This document shows, piece by piece, positions 12,001 through 18,900 of a stretch of DNA of 64,000 nucleotides. Each line of letters opens with the position of its first letter. Position 1 is the stretch's first letter. The DNA is from Elgaria multicarinata webbii. Lineage: Eukaryota; Chordata; Lepidosauria; Squamata; Anguidae. Below the pieces are notes generated by a model. That model worked only from the letters and a program-made list of their open reading frames with translations. It was not told where the DNA came from and did not search any database. The DNA lies in NCBI RefSeq assembly GCF_023053635.1, contig NC_086192.1:11271001-11335000 (forward strand), written 5' to 3'. The position numbers and the translations under genes are program-made.

Positions 12001-14003
12001 GAGCCAGAAGCTGCCCGAAGATTCGAACTCGGCTCCTGCCCTCACCAAAATAGCACCTTCCTCTGGTACGGGCTACAGATTTGGTCGGGGACGGGGTCTT
12101 CTCGCCTCTCAAAACGTGGCAACTTGAATTAAAAGCAGCTTTTCCCTACAGCGCTCATTTCTGCCCCCACCCAGCTGGCCTGGCGAAATGATCAGGCATC
12201 CTGGAGGGTGTAGTCCACAAACATCTTGGGGAAACAGGTTGGAGAAGGCTGGATTAAGGGGGACATAAGTCCAGCACTCTGTTCACAGTGGCCAACCAGG
12301 GACCAACAAGGCAGGACATGGTGCAACAGCACCCTCCCACCCATGTTCCCCAGCAACTGGTGCACACAGGCTTACTGCCTCTGATCCTGGAGGCAGCACA
12401 GAGCCAATAGGGCTAGTAGCCACAGATAGCCTTCTCCTCCAGGAACTGATCCAACCCCTTTTGAAGCCATCCAAATGGGTGGCCGCCACTACATCATGTG
12501 GTGGGGAGTTCCACAGTTTAGCTCTGCACTGTGTGAAGAAATCCTTCCTTTGATCTGTCCTGAATCTCCCGCCCGTCCGCGTCGTGAGAGGACCCCGGGT
12601 TCGAGTATTATGAAAGAGGTAGAAAATAATCTCGCTGTGCACATCAGGCAGAAGTTTGTACACCGATAAGCAAAGAGAAGCCTATCACATGAACGATATA
12701 TGCACATAATATATCTTACCTCATCAATTTATAATAATATTATTAGCCCTCATCAATTTATAGTATGCTTTTATACTGTTGGTTTTCCATTTTGAACGCT
12801 GTCCATGGTTTTAATTTTTTGTAAACCGCCCAGAGAGCTATTGGGTGGTATAGAAATGCAATAATAAATAAATGAGAGGATAGATAGGGTGAGAGAGGGT
12901 AGACAGATGGACAAATGGATAGATAGGGTAAGATAGATATAAGGTATGATAGGATAAATAGGGTAAGATACCGTATTTCTTCCATTGTAAGACGCCATCG
13001 ATTGTAAGACGCACACTAATTTCAGTACTACCAACAGAAGGAAAACACCCTAAGACACACCCGCGATTCTAAGACGCACCCCATTTTTAGAGATGTTTAT
13101 ATGGGGAAAAAAGTGTGTCTTAGAATCGAAGAAATAGGGTAGGTAAGGTAGGATAAATAGATTAGGGACGCAGTGTCAGCTGTGGTTGATGGAACGTTGT
13201 CGTCCAACAGAACTGGTTTGGAAAGGCTGGTTTAAAACAAGCCAGCTTCCTAAGCCATGATTCGAAGTTGGCTTGTTTCGAAGCAAGACAGACAGACAGA
13301 CAGAGCTGGAGGTCAAACCAGAAGCATTAATTCCTCTAGGCTTTTGCTTCAGAATGAGCCTTGCGTGGCGCAGAGCTGCAAAGCAGCAGTTTCTGCAGCT
13401 GAAACTCTCCGCATGGCCTGAGTTCGATCCCAGCGGAAGCTGGTTTCAGGCAGCCGGCTCAGGTCGACTCAGCCTTCCATCCTCCCGAGGTCGGTAAAAT
13501 GAGTACCCAGTTAGCTGGGGGAAAGGGAATAATGGCAGGGGAAGGCAACGGCGAACCACCCCGCTATAAGGCCTTCCAAGAAAACGTCAGTGAAAGCTGG
13601 CATCCTTCCAAGAGTCAGTAATGACTCAGTGCTTGCACGAGAGGTTCCTTTCCTTCCTTTGCTTCAGACTTTTTTTGTCACTGCTAAACCATCAAGTCTA
13701 GTTTAATGCCTCCTCTCGCCCGGCACGTGTACCAAGGAACAGCTGAGCTAAGGAAGCCCCGTTTCCTTTTTTTCTTTGCACATCACAGGACAAACGGATG
13801 TCCAGAACGGAGTCGTCCTGGTGAGCTTCACCGAAAGGGGCGGGCCAACCTTCCGGGACGAGCGGACGACGGAGGGCCTCTCAACTGTCAGCAAAGTGCT
13901 AACGACCAAGGAGTTGATTGTGTATCGGGGCCTGGCTGTCGGGGCATCTGTGGCCATCCTGGCCGTCGGAGTCGCAATCCGGCTCTCCACCGTTAAGACC
14001 TAG
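1..14003 (+). CDS. SLC47A2: SLC47A2-like multidrug and toxin extrusion transporter (3' part, 14 exons)
   Basis: The gene encodes a MATE-family H+/organic cation antiporter of the plasma membrane, used in kidney and liver to export cationic drugs and metabolites. Coding exons: 1-45, 921-963, 1464-1508, 3038-3135, 3861-3958, 4919-5032, 5754-5821, 6005-6113, 7026-7101, 8731-8800, 9466-9598, 10913-11007, 11981-12065, 13789-14003. All junctions are GT-AG and the frame stays open for 430 residues to TAG at 14001. Human MATEs have about 570-600 residues, so roughly the first quarter is missing to the left. The transport glutamates of human MATE1 (E273, E278, E300, E389) have counterparts in CIEWWTFEIG, VVELSAQ and HLFEAL. 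Motifs such as LTQVYVMIFIP, YLQNQ, GLLSVVELSAQ and GLWLGML favour SLC47A2 over SLC47A1 by recall of the human proteins. The extra exon of the long human MATE2 isoform is absent, so the layout is like MATE2-K. Family assignment is very secure; A2 versus A1 is less so. Confidence 0.93.
46..920. other. SLC47A2 intron, nothing recognised
   Basis: 875 bases between the first two visible exons. Short open frames on both strands show no recognised protein, and the only notable feature is a C-run at about 897-905. Confidence 0.5.
921..963 (+). CDS. SLC47A2: SLC47A2 exon LTQVYVMIFIPALP
   Basis: 43 bases between CAG (918-920) and GT (964). It completes the Arg codon and gives LTQVYVMIFIPALP, a near match to human MATE2. 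Confidence 0.92.
1003..1096. repeat. Degenerate short tandem repeat (ATTAAAAAGCCC)
   Basis: About five imperfect copies of a roughly 20-bp unit with ATTAAAAAGCCC lie in the second visible SLC47A2 intron. Confidence 0.5.
1464..1508 (+). CDS. SLC47A2: SLC47A2 exon AAFIYQIQTRYLQNQ
   Basis: A 15-codon exon in phase 0/0 between a TAG acceptor and GTAAGT. It ends at YLQNQ, the point where the long human MATE2 isoform inserts extra residues. No such insert exon was seen in the following intron, which is filled by the 35-bp repeat array. Confidence 0.9.
1760..1858 (-). mobile_element. L2 LINE 3' end fragment
   Basis: Reads on the minus strand as the L2-type tail accgcccagagagcttcgg ... ctatggggcag followed by an (AAAT)n tail. 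The same tail recurs at 10440, 12830, 45720, 55030 and 61890. Confidence 0.6.
2101..3020. repeat. 35-bp minisatellite (about 25 copies) bounded by inverted repeats
   Basis: Tandem units of 34-36 bp around the core ATGCATGTTTAAACAGGAAG and TCCTACAATCC. Copies fall into local blocks: GTGCATG with GGAAGATG near 2245-2400, GCACGTTT near 2600-2760, and nearly identical TATGCATG units near 2770-2935. The array starts with GTTTTAGGGTGCAA (2101-2114) and ends with TTGTACCCTAAAAC (3007-3020), inverted repeats matching at 13 of 14 positions. It fills most of one intron. Confidence 0.93.
3038..3135 (+). CDS. SLC47A2: SLC47A2 exon (TM segment, RIIWPEVL..ELHMGV)
   Basis: 98 bases encoding RIIWPEVLCGMAANIVNLVA followed by NYIFIYELHMGV, a hydrophobic membrane segment of the MATE fold. 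The acceptor TTTCAG is only 17 bases downstream of the terminal inverted repeat that closes the 2101-3020 minisatellite. Confidence 0.93.
3655..3747. mobile_element. Short inverted-repeat element (GGACTTGAAGTCCCA type)
   Basis: A member of a scattered family built around 'actacaactcccatcatcc' and its complement. Other copies lie near 5375-5480, 8450-8560, 12185-12250, 15235-15320, 50995-51040, 53690-53735 and 58050-58115. Confidence 0.45.
3861..3958 (+). CDS. SLC47A2: SLC47A2 exon (GSAWANTIAQYSQAIALFLY)
   Basis: 98 bases, phase 2 in and 1 out. Encodes GSAWANTIAQYSQAIALFLY then IRWKKLHVKTWG, equivalent to the human GSA.AN.ISQ membrane helix followed by the KKLH loop. Confidence 0.93.
4415..4822. 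repeat. Second 35-bp minisatellite, related unit, with inverted end unit
   Basis: About ten units with core AATCCTATGCATGTTTAGAC and AGGAAACAGTCCTAC, a sister of the 2101-3020 unit (TTTAGAC in place of TTTAAAC). After a short spacer (about 4768-4783), one unit appears in reverse orientation (4784-4827, ending ATAGGATTGCACCC), so the block looks like a short element whose left arm was amplified. Confidence 0.9.
4919..5032 (+). CDS. SLC47A2: SLC47A2 exon with transport glutamates (CIEWWTFEIG)
   Basis: 114 bases encoding WSTECLQEWNVFMALAIPSM and LMICIEWWTFEIGSFLI. The two glutamates align with E273 and E278 of human MATE1, which mutagenesis in the literature links to substrate and proton coupling. 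Confidence 0.94.
5754..5821 (+). CDS. SLC47A2: SLC47A2 exon (LLSVVELSAQSVIYEVATVV)
   Basis: 68 bases in phase 1/0, encoding GLLSVVELSAQSVIYEVATV and VYM. The Glu of VVELSAQ corresponds to E300 of human MATE1. GLLSVV.LSAQ is MATE2-like rather than MATE1-like. Confidence 0.93.
6005..6113 (+). CDS. SLC47A2: SLC47A2 exon (IPFGISAAVAVQVGNALGAG)
   Basis: 109 bases encoding IPFGISAAVAVQVGNALGAG then DTEAARKSSVVSILCT. VGNALGAGD is the strongest MATE-family signature in this stretch. Confidence 0.94.
7026..7101 (+). CDS. SLC47A2: SLC47A2 exon (CFFLLMCIVLTSTKDILAYV)
   Basis: 76 bases after a CT-rich tract and CCCAG. Encodes a hydrophobic helix followed by TSTKDILAYVFTSD, like human CKDHVGYIFTTD. Confidence 0.92.
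7143..7331 (-). mobile_element. SINE/LINE-derived tail with (ATTT)n and (GA)n
   Basis: On the minus strand it reads gactgtgagcctgagggcag ... gtaagccgctctgagagcct ... ataaata. Close relatives lie at 11192-11345, 11362-11545, 20077-20262 and 46593-46704. A (GA)n run ends it at 7311-7331. Confidence 0.6.
7640..8250 (+). mobile_element. L1 LINE, 3' end of ORF2
   Basis: An open frame at 7676-8170 includes CWRGCQEKGTYLHMWRKCEY, the Cys/His motif and following region of the L1 ORF2 C-terminus. A short AT-rich 3' end ends in A-rich sequence at about 8250. The piece is 5'-truncated and lies in an SLC47A2 intron. Confidence 0.85.
8731..8800 (+). CDS. SLC47A2: SLC47A2 exon (VIELVAWVMPVYIAFHLFEA)
   Basis: 70 bases, phase 2/0. 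Encodes EVIELVAWVMPVYIAFHLFE then ALC. The Glu in HLFEAL matches E389 of human MATE1. Confidence 0.93.
8896..9082. mobile_element. TA-flanked inverted-repeat element (copy 1)
   Basis: Ends are CCGTATTTCTTCGATTC and its complement, flanked by TA on both sides, as in Tc1/mariner-type insertions. It has internal repeats of CTTAGAATCG and no coding capacity. Copy 2 lies at 12969-13141 in opposite orientation. Confidence 0.75.
9466..9598 (+). CDS. SLC47A2: SLC47A2 exon (SGVLRGTGKQKLGAIFNAVG)
   Basis: 133 bases encoding ATTSGVLRGTGKQKLGAIFN, AVGYYVVGLPLGIVLIFVAR and IGMI. GVLRGTGKQ..GA..NA..YY..GLPLGI is close to human MATE2. Confidence 0.94.
9740..10265. mobile_element. Non-coding repeat ending GTGCACAACCCTAG
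   Basis: Contains a G-run (about 10107-10118), repeated GGATC words and a short (GT)n, and ends at 10254-10267 with gtgcacaaccctag, the complement of a start I associate with abundant squamate DNA elements. Left border uncertain. Confidence 0.4.
10268..10466 (+). mobile_element. L2 LINE 3' tail
   Basis: The region ends in gaaccgcccagagagcttcg and ggcggtataaaaatgtaata plus (AAAT)n, the standard L2 end in this window. Confidence 0.7.
10470..10853 (+). mobile_element. Two tandem CR1 LINE 3' ends
   Basis: Two consecutive copies of the CR1 3' terminus (ctagggaggt.gtgggctctc ... ctatgattctatg), ending at about 10643 and 10853. Each carries the CR1 tail built of ATTCTATG. Both are severely 5'-truncated. 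Confidence 0.8.
10913..11007 (+). CDS. SLC47A2: SLC47A2 exon (LWLGMLTCALIPCTCSIIYI)
   Basis: 95 bases encoding GLWLGMLTCALIPCTCSIIY and IARMNWKKVAEE. GLWLGML and the AR..WK.AAEE type ending are MATE2-like. Confidence 0.93.
11192..11600 (-). mobile_element. Two adjacent SINE/LINE-derived tails
   Basis: Copies of the 7143-7331 family at 11192-11345 and 11362-11545, both in minus orientation and followed by (GA)n. They are diverged from one another, so they are probably separate insertions. Confidence 0.6.
11981..12065 (+). CDS. SLC47A2: SLC47A2 exon, variable cytoplasmic loop
   Basis: 85 bases in phase 0/1 between CTTGCAG and GTACGG. Encodes AQHRAGLSQKLPEDSNSAPA and LTKIAPSS, the poorly conserved loop before the last membrane helix. 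Called from splice sites, frame and position more than from similarity. Confidence 0.8.
12255..12610 (-). mobile_element. CR1-clade LINE (second subfamily) 3' end
   Basis: On the minus strand it encodes pieces like [20 protein letters not shown] and VVAATHLDGFKRG, parallel to the CR1 C-terminus [15 protein letters not shown]. The 3' part carries the ...gttgctggggaacatgg... sequence shared with the copies listed at 25240, 48980, 53150 and 53755. Confidence 0.7.
12760..12968 (+). mobile_element. L2 LINE tail followed by GATA-rich microsatellite
   Basis: The L2 end gtaaaccgcccagagagcta at 12821-12840 is followed by (AAAT)n. From 12875 to 12968 an impure GATAG/GGTAAGATA repeat extends to the next inverted-repeat element. 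Confidence 0.6.
12969..13141. mobile_element. TA-flanked inverted-repeat element (copy 2)
   Basis: Same family as 8896-9082 but inverted. Starts TACCGTATTTCTTCCATTG and ends with the complement of CCCTATTTCTTCGATTC followed by TA. Internal GTAAGACGC repeats are visible. Confidence 0.75.
13166..13290 (+). repeat. Local repeat pair, copy 1
   Basis: Shares about 110 bases (tgtcagctgtggttgatgga ... aaaacaagccagcttcctaa ... gttggcttgttt) with 14718-14825. Contains an inverted repeat AACAAGCCAGCTTC / GAAGTTGGCTTGTT. Followed by (GACA)n at 13288-13303. Confidence 0.75.
13353..13662 (+). mobile_element. tRNA-derived SINE
   Basis: Begins gagccttgcgtggcgcagag, a box A-like start, with gagttcgatcccagc as box B. 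The body aaggcaacggcgaaccaccc ... caagaaaacgtcagtgaaag ... agtcagtaatgactcagtgc is the widespread squamate tRNA-SINE body as I recall it. Confidence 0.75.
13789..14003 (+). CDS. SLC47A2: SLC47A2 last coding exon with final membrane helix
   Basis: 215 bases to the TAG at 14001-14003. The last part, KELIVYRGLAVGASVAILAV then GVAIRLSTVKT, matches the KQLVIRRG..(hydrophobic) ending of human MATE2. The region before it is polar and diverged. Confidence 0.9.
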
Positions 14004-14360
14004 GGGCCTCGCGCTTGGCGGGTTGCGGGAGGAGGAGACGGAAAAACTCCTTCTGGCTCGAAGCAAAAGGAACAGGATACCAGCACGTCTGGGGCGGCGC
14101 CTTGTTTCGGAAGCTGATCGCTGGGTGTTGGTAGGATTTGAACCCAGGACTCGCCGGCACAAAACCCAGGAGCAGCTTGGAGGAGGTGTGCGGAGACTGT
14201 GTTTTGCAGGGTGTTACACATTAAAAAGAAAAAAAAGCGTTCCTTAAAGGAGGGACGCACCTGTTCTAATTTTTATTTTTATGTTTTTACAACCACTGGA
14301 ACCGCAAAGAGCCGTTAAAATGAAATGACAAAAGCCACTGCACCATTCCTCGACCTGAGC

Positions 14361-14391
14361 AATAAAAGTGTCACGTTCTTGGATTAATAAA
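14361..14391 (+). other. Polyadenylation signals of SLC47A2-like gene
   Basis: Two AATAAA hexamers, at 14361-14366 and 14386-14391, lie about 360-390 bases after the stop codon on the same strand. They give a plausible short 3' UTR. The exact cleavage site is not visible. Confidence 0.6.
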
Positions 14392-14517
14392 TGTTTATTT
14401 CCGATACGGTATATCCACGTTTAGTAAATATAAGGCGAGAGGTAACTTTTCGATATCAAAGCTTTCTGTAGTCATTCTAACCTCATGTCAGTTTTTTACT
14501 CTTGACGTCTAAAATAC

Positions 14518-14523
14518 TTTATT
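14518..14523 (-). other. Candidate polyadenylation signal for the ALDH3A gene
   Basis: AATAAA on the minus strand about 1.37 kb past the proposed stop. It is the candidate I chose between that stop and the opposing SLC47A2-like 3' end, so the two transcripts would end about 130-160 bases apart without overlapping. Confidence 0.4.
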
Positions 14524-14717
14524 TGCTAGTGTGTGATTTTTCTTTAAATAAAGAACAAGCGCAAAAGTGCTTTAAAAAGGGACCGGATTTAGCAAGAAAC
14601 AAAACTCTGGTTCAGACGTTAACGCCAAACTACGGATGGGAAACTCCAGATGTTTCCGCCAACAACTCCCATGATCCCTTACTAGTAGTTAGACAAAACA
14701 GCTGGAGGGCCCTGGGA

Positions 14718-14825
14718 CGCCGTGTCAGCTGTGGTTGATGGAATGTTGTTGTCCAACACAGCTGGTTGGTTTAAAACAAGCCAGCTTCCTAAGCCATGAT
14801 TCGAAGTTGGCTTGTTTTGAAGCAA
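14718..14825 (+). repeat. Local repeat pair, copy 2
   Basis: Partner of 13166-13290. It lies past the SLC47A2-like polyadenylation signals, so the two copies bracket the last coding exon. Confidence 0.75.
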
Positions 14826-15893
14826 ACCACAGTTAACATTGACCGGAGTTTGTTGTTTTGGGCAACGCAACAAGCTGTGGTTATACGAAAACAGAAGTGA
14901 ACACGGCAGCTGCGTTGGGGGGACAGGAGGGTTTTTTGGGGACCACATGAACCCAAGTCAGGCCTGGGTTTGTTCAGTTTGATAAACTTAAGAGTTTAAA
15001 TTGACATCCGCCCATGTCCACTGTGCACACACAAACTCCTGTGTAACAGTTCCTAAGTCAGCTGGAATTAAACTATTAAACACCTACCTAGACCTTAGTT
15101 TTTTTTAATAAGCCTTTCCCAACCACAACACAATTTGAATCATAGAAGTACAATTTCCCGGAAGACAGGGGACATCACATGTCTTAACTGCTCAGCTGCC
15201 ATAAAATACAAAAAACAGAGAACAGGGAATAAATGAAGACTACAATCCCATACCCGCTTATCTCCAGCCCTGCTGGCGGGGCAGATGGGAGCTGTAGTCC
15301 AATGCATCTACCGGGGGGTCAATTTGGGGAACGGCAATTTAGAAAAATCAGGCAATTACAGATGGCCTCTTTTTCCTTTTTTGCTGGTACCAACTGTACA
15401 GGAAACGCTTCGAATTGGGGGCTGCCTTTGAAACCTCCCGGGTTTTTGTTTTAAATTCTTTTGGAAAAAGAAGACCCCCGCGAAAAATCTTCAGATGTTT
15501 GACAAGGGCCGGTTATTCCCATGACACACAGCAAGCACGCTTTTTTTTTTTTTTTAAAAAAATTGTCCGGGGAGATACTTTTGAGAATCAGTGTCACGAA
15601 TTCCCAATGCTCTGTTTTGGCTTGGTCCGTTCCGCATTTTCAAATTGTGCTCCTTTAAAAATGGGCCAGGGGGGGATACTGGGGGTGGGGGGAATTTTTC
15701 AGTGGAAGGAGACAATCACGGATTCCCGTTCACAGTCTCCGCTGAGGTCGTGTTATTTTAACTTCGTGTGCGCTTAATAGGTAATAAACAATCATAAAAC
15801 TCTGGTAAGTGTGTTTGATCAGCAACGCGCCTCTGTGAGAATCATCGCTTGCATAATAGCCCGTTGCATCACGACATCCGGCGAACCTCGGAC

Positions 15894-15908
15894 TCAGAAG
15901 ACTGCGAC
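15894..15908 (-). CDS. ALDH3A2: Probable ALDH3A terminal exon, last four residues
   Basis: After a pyrimidine-rich tract ending TTCCAG, the next codons in the required phase read V-A-V-F-stop. Human ALDH3A2 ends the same way, with a four-residue terminal exon (AEYY). The call rests on acceptor quality, phase and matching length, not on residue identity. Confidence 0.5.
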   Translation of the reverse strand, partial: VAVF

Positions 15909-18900
15909 CTGGAAGACAGAAAATTGAACTGCCTTTCAGCGTACAGTGTATGTTTTTGTATCTTTCTTTAAAAAGAAATTAAAAACACGAACGCTGCAAG
16001 AAGGAAATTGTTTAGAGGCCGTATCTCGATTCGGACACTCTCCGAATTGGCAGGCAGAGAAAAAGGGGCTTTCGTACCACTTGGTACCTGATGGTTTTAA
16101 TTTCAAACGCTCGTCCTTCGGAAAATCAGCTTCCTTTACTGCAGTGGTTCTCAACCTTCCTAATGCCGTGACCCTTTAATACAGTTTCTCATGTCGTGGT
16201 GACCCCCAACCATAAAATTATTTTCGTTGCTACTTCATAACTGTAATTTTGCTACTGTTATGAATCGTCATGTAAATATCTGATATGCAGGATGTATTTT
16301 AATTGTTACAAATTGAACATAATTAAAGCACAGTGATTAATCACAAAAAACAATATGTAATTATATATTGTGAAATATTTATTTCTAATTACAAATAAAT
16401 GAAATTTTGTCTTGAACAAGAGACCATCGGAAATATGTGTTTTCCGATGGTCCTAGGCGACCCCTGTGAAAGGGTCGTTCGACCCCCAAAGGGGTTGCGA
16501 CCCACAGGTTGAGAACCGCTGCTTTATTGCTTTCGCTTCTCTGACGCGGGCAAAGATGGCTAACGGACTCGTGGCCGCACCCTGCGGAAAAGGCTCACCT
16601 TGATTACGATGGCCACCAGGATTCCCAGCACGGCAAGCGCAACCAGCCCGACCTTGCGCTTACAGAACCGGGTCAAGATGAAGAACTTGGCCCAATCCAC
16701 TTTCTTTTGGCTGTTGGGTGGATAGCGGATGCTGTTCACGACTTCCATGTTGAGGGCCCGGATGAGGCACGAGCGCTGGTGGGAGAAGGTCTCGAAGCTG
16801 TACCGGCCATGGTAGCATCCCATCCCGCTGTTACCTGGGGGGGCAGAGGAGCGCAGGGGTTAATGAAACGGGTCGGGCGAGGCTGGGTGGACGGGGGCTG
16901 AACTTGCAAAAGAGAAAAGCAGCAATGCAGGAGAGAGAAGCCAGATAAGCAGATCTGGGAAAATAAAGTTGCTAGTCCTCAAGACTCTAACATTATTAGT
17001 AGTAAATCAAGATGGTGAGAAATTATGAAACGTAACTGGGTCCATGTGACCTGACCTCACAGAAGCAAAAGAGAAAAGCAGCAACACAGGAGAGAAAAGC
17101 CGGGTAAATAAATCTGCCCCCCAAAACCCCAGTTACTAGTCCTCAAGATAGTATCATCATCATTAGGATTATATCACGGCAATACATCATTACTAAATAT
17201 AACTGGGTCAGCTCAACTTGTCCTCACAGAAGCAAAAGAGAAAAGCAGCAACACAGGAAATTGAAGCCAGGTAAACAGACACGCAAAATAAGCGACTAGT
17301 CCTCAAGCAATTAACATTATTATTATTATTATTAAATAACTGATGATAAATTGTTATGAAATATAACCGGGTCCACATGACCTGGCCTCAGAAAGCAAAA
17401 CAGAAAAGCAGCTATATAGAAGAGTGAAGCTGTTTAAATAGATCTGCAAAAATAGAAAAAAAGTATCTAGTCCACAAGCAATTAACACCATCATCATCAT
17501 CAAATAATGCTGATAATGTTAAACTGTTGTTAAATGTAACCGAGTCAACTCACTGAGGTGAAAGAGAAAAGCAGCAATTATTATTATTAAATTGTTATTC
17601 AGTACAATTGGTATAAAAATACTATAATGAATTAGTATGAATTTGACAGTAACCTATAAATAAATCGTAAGAAAATTTAGGAAGCACCTTGTGTTTAGAG
17701 CGCTTCAGATACATTATCTATTTGTAATCTCGGTAATCCTGACAACAGCCCTGTAAGGTAGGCAAGTTGCAGATTTGAGGAGGGGGCGTTGTTGAGGCAG
17801 AGCAGAGTCACCCAAGGCCACTGGAGGCGGTTGTGACAGAGGCAGGATTCGAACTCCAGATACGTTCAAATTAGAAAATTCCACCACAGAGGAGCGGGTT
17901 CAAATTCCAACCGTCCCCCAACCTGCCCCTCGGCGCCATCTACTCACCAACCCCTCCGAATGGCAAGGTCGGGACAGAGAAGTGCATGAGAACGTCGTTG
18001 GCCGTCACACCACCGCTGGAGGTCTCCGCTATCATCTTTTTGATTACCTGCAGGGTGTGCGTGTGTGGAAGTTGGGAGAAACACAGAAGAAAGAAAAATG
18101 GGGGAAGTCAGGTCATCAGTTTAGCCAACAGATTAATCAGCCTGCGGTTGAGCTGATTAACCGGTGGGAGAGAGAGAAAAAGAACACACTTGTTCATGTT
18201 GGAAGAGTCTACTTTGCTTCCGGTGTGTTACTGTAATTGGGAATGCAAAACAAGGACGGAAGAACAGAAAAAGGATCCTACCGGCTCAGACCAAAGGCCC
18301 GCCTAGCCCAGCATGGCGTGTCCCACAAGAAAAGCCCACCGAAAAGACATGAGGGGAATAGTCCCCTCCCTATGTTTTCCTCCAGCAACTGGTATACAGA
18401 GGCATACCGCATCGGACTCTAGAGGCAGCACATGGCGCTGTGACTAGCAGCCATGGATAGCCTTCTCCTCCAAGCGCTTGTCTAATAAAATGTCAAAAGG
18501 CGCCCAATTCTTCTAATGGAGAGCGGTAGCTTTTCGGATATCAAACCCCTTGTACTGATATTTCCTCAATATCACAAAAAGTCCTCTACTGTTAAAATAT
18601 CGGTCTGAAGGCAGCCCTGAAAATTCTCCAAATGGAAGAAGAGACGGTCCGTGAAACACTTCCTCAATTTCTGCAGCGCGTTTAACTTCTGGGGCACTTT
18701 ACGATTTTTAAACCAGACGCTGGAACTTGGAAAAACATCTGAAAGGGCGACTCGTCTCACGTCAACTCTTCCCTGACCGTCATTCTTTTAGCGTTTCGAC
18801 CGCTTTTGCGCGGTTTTCTTGCCCTTCGGAAAGGCTGAAACGCCCGTCGCAAAGGCTAAAGAGACTGGCGGGAAGTGTTTTCAGCCGAAACACGCCGGTG

